Both the position numbers and the translations under genes were made by a program. The notes under the pieces are model-generated. The model worked only from the letters and a program-made list of their open reading frames with translations, searched no databases and was not told the origin of the DNA. Shown here piece after piece: positions 1 to 9,851 of a stretch of 64,000 nucleotides of DNA (the first letter of the stretch is position 1; each line of letters begins with the position of its first letter). The stretch is from positions 1 to 64,000 of the forward strand of contig CAMCYS010000004.1 of the NCBI GenBank assembly GCA_945885625.1, written 5' to 3'. Source of the stretch: Bifidobacterium breve. Lineage in GTDB: Bacteria; Actinomycetota; Actinomycetes; Nanopelagicales; Nanopelagicaceae.

Positions 1-381
1 GCTGAAATCGAAGAAGCAATTGAAAAGATTGCCGATATTCGCAAGCGCAGCGCAAACGTTTCAGTGGCGGGCGGGCGAAAGTTCAATCCTGGTTTCCATT
101 TAGCTTTCGACTTAGACAATATGTTGTTAGTTGCTGAAAGCACTGCCAAGTCAGCCCTGCGTCGCGAAGAATCTCGTGGTGGACACACACGCGATGATTT
201 CCCAGGGATGGATTCAACTTGGCGTCAAGTCAACAACATCTCATCATTTGATGGTAAGCAAGTGAATGTAAAAGCACAGCCGCTACCACCAATGCCCAAA
301 GAGTTATTCGACCTCTTTGATATTCACGAACTCGAGAAATATCTGACACCCGAAGAAATTGCGAAAGGCGGTTCCAACTAA
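1..381 (+). CDS. sdhA: Succinate dehydrogenase flavoprotein subunit, C-terminal part (truncated by window start)
   Basis: Frame 1 is open from base 1; C-terminal SdhA-like sequence (NPGFHLAFDLDNMLLVAESTAKSALRREESRGGHTRDDFP); immediately followed by sdhB. Confidence 0.93.
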   Translation, partial: AEIEEAIEKIADIRKRSANVSVAGGRKFNPGFHLAFDLDNMLLVAESTAKSALRREESRGGHTRDDFPGMDSTWRQVNNISSFDGKQVNVKAQPLPPMPKELFDLFDIHELEKYLTPEEIAKGGSN

Positions 382-1139
382 TGACTCGCAAACTTAATCT
401 TCGTATTTGGCGAGGTGATGCAACAGATGGCGCGCTACAAGATGTTGTTGTAGAAGCTAACGAGGGCGAAGTTGTTCTCGATGTAATTCATCGCGTACAA
501 GCAACCCAAATGGGTGACTTAGCTGTTCGCTGGAACTGCAAGGCGGGTAAGTGTGGATCTTGTTCAATGGAAATTAACGGCAAACCACGTCTAGCTTGCA
601 TGACCCAAGTTGCTTCATACGGTGACAATGAAACTATTACAGTCACGCCACTTCGTGCTTTCCCAGTAATTAAAGACCTCGTTACCGATGTCTCGTTTAA
701 CTACCGCAAAGCTATGGAAATCCCAGCTTATGAGCATCCTAAAGAGCTCGCGCCAGGTGATGCCCGCATGGAACAGATCGATGTTGAGCGCTCACAAGAG
801 TTCCGTAAGTGCATCGAATGTTTCCTCTGCCAAGATACTTGTCACGTAATTCGCGATCACGAAGAAAATAAGAAGTCTTTTGCCGGACCACGTTTCTTTA
901 TTCGTATCGCTGAGCTAGATATGCACCCACTTGATATGTTGAAGAATCGCAAGCGCACTGCGCAAGAAGAGCATGGCCTTGGAATGTGCAACATTACAAA
1001 GTGCTGTACTGAAGTTTGCCCAGAGCACATCAAGATCACCGACAACGCAATCATTCCGATGAAAGAGCGCGTTGTAGATATTAAGTATGATCCAGCCCGC
1101 ATGTTCGCCGGACTGCTAAAGCGAGAAAAGCGCAGCTAA
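381..1139 (+). CDS. sdhB: Succinate dehydrogenase iron-sulfur subunit
   Basis: 2Fe-2S Cys motif (CKAGKCGSCSMEINGKPRLAC) and C-terminal CIECFLCQDTC / CNITKCCTEVCPE cluster ligands; overlaps sdhA stop. Confidence 0.95.
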   Translation: MTRKLNLRIWRGDATDGALQDVVVEANEGEVVLDVIHRVQATQMGDLAVRWNCKAGKCGSCSMEINGKPRLACMTQVASYGDNETITVTPLRAFPVIKDLVTDVSFNYRKAMEIPAYEHPKELAPGDARMEQIDVERSQEFRKCIECFLCQDTCHVIRDHEENKKSFAGPRFFIRIAELDMHPLDMLKNRKRTAQEEHGLGMCNITKCCTEVCPEHIKITDNAIIPMKERVVDIKYDPARMFAGLLKREKRS

Positions 1140-1492
1140 TGAGATTGCTAATCCGGTGGGGTGCACTTGCTGCATCCTTCTGGGTCGCAACTGCGCTAAT
1201 TCCGGGCATTGATGTTCTTGGTGGATTTACAACTTATCTGTGGGTTGCACTTTTATTTGGGTTGATAAATTCAATTCTGGGCGGCTTAATTAAATTATTA
1301 ACTTTGCCGGCGGTGATTTTAACTTTTGGGTTATTTTTAATTGTGGTTAACGCTTCGATGTTATTACTCACTGCCGAGTGGAGCGACAAGTTAGATGTTG
1401 ATGGTTTCTGGCCGGCAGTGCTGGCATCCCTGGTAATTAGCGTGATGACTCGGATTCTGGGTGGAATTTCCAAGAAAGCGATCTCGAACTGA
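1139..1492 (+). CDS. Small polytopic membrane protein, phage-holin-family-4/YvlD-like
   Basis: 117 aa, about 4 hydrophobic segments; TAATG overlap with sdhB stop. Confidence 0.7.
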   Translation: MRLLIRWGALAASFWVATALIPGIDVLGGFTTYLWVALLFGLINSILGGLIKLLTLPAVILTFGLFLIVVNASMLLLTAEWSDKLDVDGFWPAVLASLVISVMTRILGGISKKAISN

Positions 1493-1842
1493 AATCACTA
1501 CTGCTTGTCTCGATTGGAGGCATCGCAGGCACTCTGGTGCGCTTCGCACTTGACCTGGTAACTGAGAATGATCGAAACGGAACGCTAGCTGCAAATTTAA
1601 TTGGCGTTGCACTTGCCGCTGCGCTACTAGTTTTGATGGAACGCCGCGGAACCGCTGAGTTACGCCATCTGCTTTTGCCTGGTTTTTGCGCTGGATTAAC
1701 TACCTTTTCGGCGGTAACTGCGGAATCTCTTGAGCCTAAAGATGGCGGTTTCTTATTCCTCGCCCAGAATGTATTTCTTAGCCTGATAATCGTGGCAATC
1801 GTCCTGCCGTTAGCTCGCAAAGTGATTCCGGTTCGGCCATGA
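1489..1842 (+). CDS. crcB: CrcB/Fluc fluoride channel family protein (first copy); probable CTG start at 1489
   Basis: LKSLLLVSIGGIAGTLVRFALDLVTEND..., CrcB-like N-terminus; the GTG start at 1537 would delete the first TM. Confidence 0.75.
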   Translation: MKSLLLVSIGGIAGTLVRFALDLVTENDRNGTLAANLIGVALAAALLVLMERRGTAELRHLLLPGFCAGLTTFSAVTAESLEPKDGGFLFLAQNVFLSLIIVAIVLPLARKVIPVRP

Positions 1843-2174
1843 GAACTCTCTATATAGTTCTTGGCGCAGCTATCGGGGCACCTGCTCGATTTGCGATTGA
1901 TCAATACCTACGCAAATTCACAAATAGACCATACGGAATCTTCTTCGTAAACGTTCTTGGTTCATTTTTACTTGGATTAACCTTTAGAAGCACTGACCAC
2001 ACTCACGACTTGATCGCAATTGGTTTTGCCGGCGCCTTCACAACCTGGTCAACTTTTATGCTCGATATCTATTTAGCTTTTGAACTTAAGCGCAAGAGCG
2101 AGGCGCTAATTAATTTGGGAGTGTCGCTCGGCTTTGGCCTACTTGCCGCTTGGCTAGGTTTAAATCTAGCTTAA
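1839..2174 (+). CDS. crcB: CrcB/Fluc fluoride channel family protein (second copy)
   Basis: MRTLYIVLGAAIGAPARFAIDQYL...PYGIFFVNVLGSFLLG...GFAGAFTTWSTFMLD, classic CrcB motifs. Confidence 0.92.
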   Translation: MRTLYIVLGAAIGAPARFAIDQYLRKFTNRPYGIFFVNVLGSFLLGLTFRSTDHTHDLIAIGFAGAFTTWSTFMLDIYLAFELKRKSEALINLGVSLGFGLLAAWLGLNLA

Positions 2175-2175
2175 A

Positions 2176-3609
2176 TTATTGCGCGTGCTTAGCCATCCAG
2201 GCTTCGACTTCATCAGGGTGACGAGGTAGCGCTTCACTTAAATTGCGGCAACCATCTTTAGTTACAACCACATCGTCTTCGATACGAATACCGATTCCGC
2301 GATATTCAGCGGGGAATAGTTCATCATCTGGTTGAATATAAAGTCCTGGCTCCACAGTTAAAACCATTCCTTCAGCTAAAACCCCATCAAGATAAGCTTC
2401 TTGTCGAGCATGCTGGCAATCATGAACATCCATACCGAGCATGTGTGAAACACCATGCAGAGTCCAGCGACGATGTAGACCCATGTCGGGCCCCATTGAT
2501 TCTTCAACACTACAAGGCAAGACGCCCATATCGAATAAACCCTGCGCCAATACGCGCTGCGCAGCAATATTGACTGAGCGGAAAGTAGCGCCCGGCTTTA
2601 CTGCAGCAAAGCCTGCTAATTGTGCCTCGTACACCAACATATAAAGTGCACGCTGTGCTGGAGAGAACTTCCCACTAACTGGCAAGGTGCGCGTGATATC
2701 TGCGGTGTAGAACGAATCCATTTCAACGCCAGCATCAACTAGAACTAGTTCGCCATCTTTTATTGCACCGTCATTGCGAATCCAGTGCAGAACACACGCA
2801 TGAGCACCACCTGCTGCAATAGTTGTGTAACCAACATCGTTACCTTCAGTACGTGCTTTAGTAAAGAAAGCCGCTTCAATTACTCGCTCGCCACGAGGGT
2901 GTGCCACCGCAGCCGGCATTGCTTTTACTATTTCTTGGAAACCCAACTCACTGGCATCGCATGCTGCTTGTAGCTCATCAATTTCATATTGATCTTTAAT
3001 TAAGCGCGCCTCTGAAACAAAAGTTAGTAGCTCTGCATCACGATCATGTTTGGTAACTAACTTATCAATCTCAGCATCTTGCTCATGAATTGCAATCGTT
3101 GTAGTTCCATCACCAAGCAAATCTTTAAGATCAATTACTCTGCGAGTTTCAATCTGATATCGATCTTTTGCCTCAGCTAAGGTAAATCGACGGCCAACCC
3201 AAAGTTCGCCATACTTTGCATCACGGAAGAAAGCATCAGTATCGCGAGTGCTGCGTGGGTGAATGTAAAGAATTGCATCATGGCCAGAACTATTTGGTTG
3301 CATAACTAAAACTGAATCAGCTGTTGCTTCGACACCTTGTACGCCGGTGTAGTAAGCAAACGCCGAATGTGGGCGATAGGCATAATCACTATCGTTGCTG
3401 CGCACTTTGTAATTTCCAGCTGGAATAATTAAACGCACACCAGGGAATGCTTTAGATAAAGCTTCGCGACGAGTGACACAATACTTAAGTGGTGGTGTTG
3501 GTTTCAAACCTTCAAGCGGAGTTGGTATCCACCCACTCTTCATTAACTCTGCAAACGCAGCCGGAGTTGGCACATCGTGCGGGCGCTTCTTGGTTGTTTC
3601 TTCGCTCAT
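2176..3609 (-). CDS. pepP: Xaa-Pro aminopeptidase (M24 family)
   Basis: 477 aa with M24 metal-ligand motifs (VDAGVEMDSFYTADITRTLPVSGKFS, GVSHMLGMDVHD, LTVEPGLYI, IRIEDDVVVT). Confidence 0.92.
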   Translation of the reverse strand: MSEETTKKRPHDVPTPAAFAELMKSGWIPTPLEGLKPTPPLKYCVTRREALSKAFPGVRLIIPAGNYKVRSNDSDYAYRPHSAFAYYTGVQGVEATADSVLVMQPNSSGHDAILYIHPRSTRDTDAFFRDAKYGELWVGRRFTLAEAKDRYQIETRRVIDLKDLLGDGTTTIAIHEQDAEIDKLVTKHDRDAELLTFVSEARLIKDQYEIDELQAACDASELGFQEIVKAMPAAVAHPRGERVIEAAFFTKARTEGNDVGYTTIAAGGAHACVLHWIRNDGAIKDGELVLVDAGVEMDSFYTADITRTLPVSGKFSPAQRALYMLVYEAQLAGFAAVKPGATFRSVNIAAQRVLAQGLFDMGVLPCSVEESMGPDMGLHRRWTLHGVSHMLGMDVHDCQHARQEAYLDGVLAEGMVLTVEPGLYIQPDDELFPAEYRGIGIRIEDDVVVTKDGCRNLSEALPRHPDEVEAWMAKHAQ

Positions 3610-3690
3610 TGGACCAGCGTAACAAGGCGTTTTCGATTCAGTAAGCGTAGAAAGCGGCTTGAATCAGCCTGTAGACTTACGCCCGTACTT

Positions 3691-3779
3691 GGAGACGTCG
3701 CATAGCCCGGTCGAGTGCGCCTCACTGCTAACGAGGTAAGGTGTAAAAGCCTTCAGGAGTTCAAATCTCCTCGTCTCCG
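3691..3779 (+). tRNA. tRNA-Ser (anticodon GCT)
   Basis: Acceptor GGAGACG/CGTCTCC, long variable arm, anticodon loop ...ctGCTaa..., T arm AGGAGTTCAAATCTCCT. Confidence 0.92.
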
Positions 3780-3860
3780 CTCTGAAACACAGTAAGACGA
3801 AACTAATCACAACTCAAACTCGTTCGTGGTCAGGAGTTGGTTGCACTGTGCGAGCAAGAG

Positions 3861-4232
3861 TTAATTTAGAACGCCGGATTCACCGAAATCGTTCCATACA
3901 TGTTGTTCGGTTATGAGTCCGTCTTTAATGATGAAGACATCGACATAGCGAACTCCTTCAAAGGCAACGCCATTTAGATTTTCTCCATAGAGAGTGCCGA
4001 TTGAGGTCACGGTAGTTAGATCACCGTCAACGCCGACAAAGTATCTATCGCGATGTTTTTTAACCCAGTTATAGCGACCCTTAGCGTTTTCTACCATCTC
4101 ATAAATATCTTTATATTTTTTTCCACCAGGGAATTCGATAAGGCAATTAGGGGCGAACATGGCATGCGCCTCTTTGAGATTACGATCCTCGTTAAGTTGC
4201 AGAAACTTATCGATCATTGCTGCGGCATCCAT
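3861..4232 (-). CDS. SnoaL-like / NTF2-fold protein
   Basis: 123 aa, MIDKFLQLNEDRNLKEAHAMFAPNCLIEFPGG... typical SnoaL-like start; adjacent to the OYE-like gene on the same strand. Confidence 0.75.
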   Translation of the reverse strand: MDAAAMIDKFLQLNEDRNLKEAHAMFAPNCLIEFPGGKKYKDIYEMVENAKGRYNWVKKHRDRYFVGVDGDLTTVTSIGTLYGENLNGVAFEGVRYVDVFIIKDGLITEQHVWNDFGESGVLN

Positions 4233-4265
4233 CAGTTTGGCTCCTTATCTTCAAAATGAGAGAGA

Positions 4266-6251
4266 TTAATGTTCGAGAGTTCGCAGGGCTAAATCTAAGT
4301 CTAAAAAGGCGCCTACTGCATTACCTTCAAAGGTGGCCTCGGCAACAGTCCTGGGCGCAAGAGCATCACCAATTAGCAGGACTTTTTTAGATTCAGTTAA
4401 GGGAGCGTCTTGATATAGCAGGTCATTGGAGCGCTTGGGCGGACAATCGATGATCAACAGCGCATCCGAAATATCCACGACTTCGTCATTTATCGAAGAT
4501 TTAATGACGGGCTCGCCATCATTAAGGGTTATCTCAGATGCCAAATGAAATTTCACGCCTAACTTCTTTAGGCGAGGGATAAGAGCTAACCGCGAGTAGA
4601 TAGTTATCTGCGAAAAGAGCGAAGCAGTTGGTGAGAGCAGATGAATCTGAAATCCATTATTGGCGAGTTCTTCGGCGATCGAGGCTGCCACCCAAGAACC
4701 TTCTTCATCAAAGATGACTACGGTTTCGTTTTTCGTAGCCACCACACCGCGGTACTTTTCAATTGCCTCGATTGCATTAAGCGTCAGCAACTTAGATCCA
4801 AAGTCACGCTTCAAATGGGTTGAACCTGTAGCAACAATAATTTTGTCATAAATATTTAGAAAGTCTTCAACGTTGGTCACAAATGTATTGAGCTTTAATT
4901 CAATTGAAGAGAGTAAGACTTTTTCTGATAATTGCTCTGTTACTAACCCGAGGCGTGATCGCATTTTTAACGTACTTGCGATTGCCACCTGACCGCCGAG
5001 CGTGCTGCTCGCTTCAATGAGTGTTACTTGGTGGCCAGATTTCTCGGCCGAGAGCGCTGCGCTCATGCCAGCAGGGCCACCACCAATTATCAGAACCTTT
5101 TTAGAAGGTTTGAGATTCTGTCGAATCTGTAACCAACGTGCCTCCATCCCAACTTCTGGATTAACAACACAAGATATCGGAAGATTTTTCTCAACTCTTC
5201 CGATGCATTCTTGATTGCAGGCTATACACGCAGTTGCTTGAAAACCTTGACCAGCTTTAAATTTATTGACGATCTCGGGATCTGCGATAAGTGATCTAGC
5301 TAAGCCGACCATATCTGCGACCCCGGAATCAATCAGCTCGGCCGCCTCGGCAACGCTATCTAGGCGGCATACTGCGAGAATCGGAAGAGTTGGGAAAGCG
5401 GCTTTAAATAGTGCGGCATGTTTAATGAACGGCGCGTGATCAAAACTCATATCAGCGATCTGTGTAGCCACCGTGTGAGAGCCGTGATAAGCCGAGTGAC
5501 TTACGTGGAGATAACTTAAATCAATTTTGGCACATAGAGCTTTAACAATTTCAACCATCTCATCTGGACCTAACCCACCAGGTAGAAATTCATCTGCACT
5601 AATACGAATCCCAATCGGTAAATCTGGGGCGGATTTAAAAACTTCTGCAAGAACTTCTTTGGCAAAGCGCAAACGATTCTCCTGAGAACCACCATATTTA
5701 TCAGTACGGGTATTGCTTGCCGGAGATAAAAATTGCTGAATCAAATGACCGTGGCCTAAATGAATTTCAATCCCATCAAAATTTGAGCGCTGCATCATCG
5801 ATGCGACTCTGCCGAAGGTCGCAACCATTAGAGCGATATCAGACTCGCTCATTACATGAGGCGTTTGCCCGCCCCGCGTCCAAGGGATATCTGAGGCAGA
5901 CCATGGAGCTGTGTGTGTCGCGTCACCATTGGCTTGTCGTCCGGCATGCATAATCTGAGCGAATATCGCAGCACCACTTTCATGGACTGCCGCGGTCAAC
6001 TTTTCATAACTCGGAATACAACTTTCATCAAAGGCCCCAAGTGTCAGGCTACGGCCAGCACTCGTTGGATGAACGCGTATTGCTTCTGAGATTATTAAGC
6101 CGACACCACCACGCGCTCGTGCGGCTAGATAGTTAGCATTACGCTCAGTTGGCAGATTGTTCAAACCAAAATTAGTTGTATGGCCAGGAAGAAAGACGCG
6201 ATTCTTGAGTGTGAGGCCACCAACTGTGATTGGTTTCATTATCTCGGACAT
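4266..6251 (-). CDS. NADH:flavin oxidoreductase / 2,4-dienoyl-CoA-reductase-like (FMN TIM barrel plus FAD/NAD domain)
   Basis: OYE-type barrel (FDGIEIHLGHGHLIQQFLSPASNTRTDKYGGS), Cys cluster CIACNQECIGR, Rossmann VLIIGGGPAGMSAALSAEKSGHQVTLIE. Confidence 0.9.
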   Translation of the reverse strand: MSEIMKPITVGGLTLKNRVFLPGHTTNFGLNNLPTERNANYLAARARGGVGLIISEAIRVHPTSAGRSLTLGAFDESCIPSYEKLTAAVHESGAAIFAQIMHAGRQANGDATHTAPWSASDIPWTRGGQTPHVMSESDIALMVATFGRVASMMQRSNFDGIEIHLGHGHLIQQFLSPASNTRTDKYGGSQENRLRFAKEVLAEVFKSAPDLPIGIRISADEFLPGGLGPDEMVEIVKALCAKIDLSYLHVSHSAYHGSHTVATQIADMSFDHAPFIKHAALFKAAFPTLPILAVCRLDSVAEAAELIDSGVADMVGLARSLIADPEIVNKFKAGQGFQATACIACNQECIGRVEKNLPISCVVNPEVGMEARWLQIRQNLKPSKKVLIIGGGPAGMSAALSAEKSGHQVTLIEASSTLGGQVAIASTLKMRSRLGLVTEQLSEKVLLSSIELKLNTFVTNVEDFLNIYDKIIVATGSTHLKRDFGSKLLTLNAIEAIEKYRGVVATKNETVVIFDEEGSWVAASIAEELANNGFQIHLLSPTASLFSQITIYSRLALIPRLKKLGVKFHLASEITLNDGEPVIKSSINDEVVDISDALLIIDCPPKRSNDLLYQDAPLTESKKVLLIGDALAPRTVAEATFEGNAVGAFLDLDLALRTLEH

Positions 6252-6414
6252 AAGCAGCGGTCTCCAGTGTCTTTCTTCAATTCTATAGCAGGGAGAGCTC
6301 TTCGGATAGATGCAAAAATTTTTAGGATTAGTTCTTATGATTTCTGCATCAAAGGTCTAGAATTAAAAAGCGGTCGCAAGTAAAAATATATATTTCAACA
6401 AGGGATGAAAGACT

Positions 6415-7053
6415 ATGAAAGTTGTTTCGATAACACCTATCCATGTGACTGAAGAAGAACTGAAAAGACGTCAGGCACGCTATCAGCGGCTAGCCCCCGC
6501 GGGCATCACAGTTGAACTTCGTAATCTTTCAGAACAATCTCTAAACGCGCTGGAGAAAGATAGCGATGTCCGAGCAAGTGATCTCGCACTTCTGGCTGAT
6601 GCCTTAGAAATTAACCTTGAGGTTGGCGAAGTACTTCTTCCTGATTGCATCTTAGACCCAGGATTCCGCCAGCACGCTAGCGTTACCACGATTGGAATGT
6701 TGGAAAGCGTGATGAGCCACCTTGTGGCTGCAGGTGGAAAAGTAGGAGCTGTCACACGCAATGAGAGCATTGGAAATGAATTAGTCAGACGCGTTGGCGA
6801 GTACGGTTTCGCAAGTCATTTTGTGGATCTTGAAGTTCTCAATCTCAGCTTTGATGCCATCAATGATGAGGAACAGTGGCACAGGGCGCTCAAGATTGCA
6901 GTAGAACGATTAGCGGCTAAGGGGGCAACGGTGGTAATCAATGGTTGCTCAGCAGTCAACGTTGATCAATCACAACTTTCGATTCCAGTTGTAGACCCAG
7001 CAGAGCTCGCTCTAAAAATAATCGCCGATCAAATGGTCTCAAAGGTTAATTAG
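6415..7053 (+). CDS. Asp/Glu/hydantoin racemase-like protein
   Basis: MKVVSITPIHVTEEELKRRQ...; catalytic-region-like NGCSAVNVD; 212 aa. Confidence 0.6.
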   Translation: MKVVSITPIHVTEEELKRRQARYQRLAPAGITVELRNLSEQSLNALEKDSDVRASDLALLADALEINLEVGEVLLPDCILDPGFRQHASVTTIGMLESVMSHLVAAGGKVGAVTRNESIGNELVRRVGEYGFASHFVDLEVLNLSFDAINDEEQWHRALKIAVERLAAKGATVVINGCSAVNVDQSQLSIPVVDPAELALKIIADQMVSKVN

Positions 7054-7058
7054 CTTCA

Positions 7059-8429
7059 ATGTCTAACAGCCCTACTTATGATGTTGTGGTCGCAGGTGCA
7101 GGTGGCGGTTTAATCGGTGCCATCAAAGCTGCTCAACTTGGTGCCAAAGTTCTCCTGATCGATGCTTCAGATGACTTTATTAATACCTGTAATACCTCAC
7201 TCACCACTGGCATGTTTCCAGCTAGTGGTTCACGTTGGCAACGTGAACTAGGGATTGTTGATTCACCCGAAATTTTTACCGGGGATATCATGAAAAAGAC
7301 TAAAAATAGTGCAGATGTCGTAGCTACTAAAGCTCTCACCGAAGTCAGTGTTGAAGTCATGGAATGGATGGCCGACTCTCTTCAGGTTCCTTGGGAACTT
7401 GTCACCGATTTTCACTACCCAGGCCACTCTGTCGATCGTTGCCTCTCTGTTGTTGGCCGCAAAGGCCACCTAGTCATGGCACCAATTTGGCAGTCGGTAT
7501 TAGATAGCAACCTTCTTGAATTTCGAAGCAGCACTCGTTTAGTCGATGTTGAGATCGTCGATAACGTTATCGTTGCCGCAGTCATCGAGAGCGCAAATGG
7601 TGAGAGAGAAAGAATTCCAACCAAGAATGTTCTTATGGCAACTAATGGATATGGCGCTAATCAAGATTTACTAGAAAAATACAATAACGAGATCGCCCAT
7701 GTTTACTATCACGGTTCAAAGTATTCCCGTGGCGACGCACTTGAAATTGGTGTAAAGCACGGCGCTGCTGTTGCGTATCTAGATGCTTACCAAGGACATG
7801 CCGCAATTGCAGCACATGCAAACACTCTGGTTGGTTGGGCGACTGTCATGCAGGGCGGGTACATCCTTAACCTCAACGGAAAACGCTTTGGTGATGAATC
7901 AGCCGGGTATTCAGAGTTTGCCGCAATTCTCAATAACCAAGAAGGTAGTACCGGTTGGCTGATGATTGATAAACGAATTCATGATGGATCAATGTCATTT
8001 AAAGAATTTGAGGTTACTGCTGCGAGTGGCGCAATTATTTGGGCGGATACGATGGAAGAAATTGCAGCCAAGACCAATCTTCCGGTCGAGAATGTGATTA
8101 ATGAATTTGCTAATGCCAACGCAGTCTCAGCGGGTTTAGCTGAAGATAAGTTAGGGCGAAAAGTTTTCGAGAAGCCATTACAAGCACCATTCGGCGCGAT
8201 CAAATTACGCCCATCGCTCTTTCATACCCAAGGCGGGGTTCGAGTTGATGCTGATGGCCGCGTTCTGAAAGAGAGTGGTAAGCCAATTGCTGGTCTTTAC
8301 GCTTCAGGAGGGGCAGCGCTAGGAATCTCTGGCCATGGTTCAGATGGGTATCTAGCCGGCAATGGCTTGTTGGCGGCGGTTGGGTTTGCTTATCTAGCAG
8401 CGAAAGCGATTGCAGCTACTGGCAGGTAA
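7059..8429 (+). CDS. FAD-dependent oxidoreductase (fumarate reductase / 3-ketosteroid dehydrogenase-like FAD_binding_2)
   Basis: N-terminal VVVAGAGGGLIGAIKAAQLGAKVLLIDA; C-terminal ISGHGSDGYLAGNGLLAAVGFAYLAAKAIA. Confidence 0.88.
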   Translation: MSNSPTYDVVVAGAGGGLIGAIKAAQLGAKVLLIDASDDFINTCNTSLTTGMFPASGSRWQRELGIVDSPEIFTGDIMKKTKNSADVVATKALTEVSVEVMEWMADSLQVPWELVTDFHYPGHSVDRCLSVVGRKGHLVMAPIWQSVLDSNLLEFRSSTRLVDVEIVDNVIVAAVIESANGERERIPTKNVLMATNGYGANQDLLEKYNNEIAHVYYHGSKYSRGDALEIGVKHGAAVAYLDAYQGHAAIAAHANTLVGWATVMQGGYILNLNGKRFGDESAGYSEFAAILNNQEGSTGWLMIDKRIHDGSMSFKEFEVTAASGAIIWADTMEEIAAKTNLPVENVINEFANANAVSAGLAEDKLGRKVFEKPLQAPFGAIKLRPSLFHTQGGVRVDADGRVLKESGKPIAGLYASGGAALGISGHGSDGYLAGNGLLAAVGFAYLAAKAIAATGR

Positions 8430-8593
8430 GCAGCCTTTAAAGTTACCGAATTCCCTGAAAAAGCGTGATCAAAGTATTGACCCCTCCCTTTATTTGGTGT
8501 TGACCCATCTAAGGGCAGGACTTACGCTTCCCTTACTCGAGACACCCTCAATCTCTTTGGGGGCGCCCTTTAAGTTATGAAATGAGGAGAAGC

Positions 8594-9820
8594 ATGAGCT
8601 TTCCAGCAACTACCCGCATGAAAAAGTCACCAGCTACACTTTTAGCAGTTCTCTTGACTGGCGCTTTGGTAAGCGCCCTCGTTCCATCAGCGAACGCTGC
8701 GCCAGCTAAAATTGTTGCAAATGCAAAGTGCACTAAATCTGCAGCGTTGGCTGTCGACACTAAAACAGGCGCAACACTCAAGTGTGATGGCAAAAAGTGG
8801 CGCGGCTACAAGGCAGCAACATCTGTTCTTGCCATTGCATCAGCCGCTTTCTCACCAAAAGAAGAATTCGCGATATTTGCAGTCCCTAAGAACCTTGGAT
8901 ATTTTAAGGCAGAAAACTTAACCGTCTCAGCTGTACCTTCAACAGGCTCAATCGATGTTGTAAACATCGTTAGCTCAGGCCGTGCCGATGTCGGTGTGGC
9001 AGATCTTGGTTCTGCTATGCAAGGAATTGAAAAAGGTGCCAGGATCAGAATCGTTGGTGGTCTAGTTCAAAACTTCCCTTGGGCAATGGCAACTAACCCA
9101 GCTGCAAATATCAAGTCAGCAGCAGATCTCAAGGGTAAGAAGATCGGAATCATTGGATTCGGTTCAGGAAGCTACCCATACACAAAGGCATGGCTTGCTG
9201 GCAACGGTCTAAAGGAAGCTGATGTAACGCTCGTTGCGACAGGTTCAGCAATCGCTCCGGCTACAGAGGCCCTTATGAAGGGCGATGTAGACGCAATTGC
9301 ATATTACACCGCAGTTTATGCATCATCAGAATTTCTCGGCACCAAGTACAGCTATCTACCAAACCCAGCTGCGCTCACCGGTGTTCGCTCACTTTCTTGG
9401 ATCGTAAATTCTGCAAAGTATAAGGAAGACCCAGAGGTGTACGAGCGTTTGATTCGTGCTGCAAATAAGGGTCTCGTTTACTCGTCAACTAACCTCAAGG
9501 CAGCAGTTCTTCTTGGTTACCAGGAGTTCCCAGCACTACTTGCTGGCGCAACCGTGGAATCAAAAGTACCAGCAGCTATGGCTGGTCTGAAGGCATGGCT
9601 AGCATCGGCCACACCAACAACAGGCGATCCAGTCTCATGGAATAAGCTCAGCGACATTTCGCCAGAAGATTGGAAGAAATCTCAAGATTATACAAAGGCG
9701 GCAGGAACAATTGTTTCTGATATTGACCTTGAGGTCTTCCTTGATCGTGCACTCGTCAAGCGTGTAAACGCGTATGACCGTAAAGCGATTGTCGCCGCTG
9801 CTAACAAGCAGCCTAAGTAA
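8594..9820 (+). CDS. ABC transporter substrate-binding protein (NMT1/SsuA/TauA type)
   Basis: Signal peptide, then FAVPKNLGYFKAENLTVSAVPSTGSIDVVNIVSSGRADVGVADLG; RBS AGGAG before ATG at 8594 (ORF track starts at 8582). Confidence 0.88.
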   Translation: MSFPATTRMKKSPATLLAVLLTGALVSALVPSANAAPAKIVANAKCTKSAALAVDTKTGATLKCDGKKWRGYKAATSVLAIASAAFSPKEEFAIFAVPKNLGYFKAENLTVSAVPSTGSIDVVNIVSSGRADVGVADLGSAMQGIEKGARIRIVGGLVQNFPWAMATNPAANIKSAADLKGKKIGIIGFGSGSYPYTKAWLAGNGLKEADVTLVATGSAIAPATEALMKGDVDAIAYYTAVYASSEFLGTKYSYLPNPAALTGVRSLSWIVNSAKYKEDPEVYERLIRAANKGLVYSSTNLKAAVLLGYQEFPALLAGATVESKVPAAMAGLKAWLASATPTTGDPVSWNKLSDISPEDWKKSQDYTKAAGTIVSDIDLEVFLDRALVKRVNAYDRKAIVAAANKQPK

Positions 9821-9851
9821 GGATAACAAAACTCAAAAGAAGTAAATTCAA

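Noticed and set aside
1437-1904. 155-aa antisense ORF
   Set aside because: Antisense to the crcB pair; no recognisable domain.
8430-8593. Riboswitch (TPP or ykkC-like) upstream of the SsuA-type SBP
   Set aside because: Hairpin-like segments exist but I could not match any conserved riboswitch core; kept only the shared 11-bp motif.
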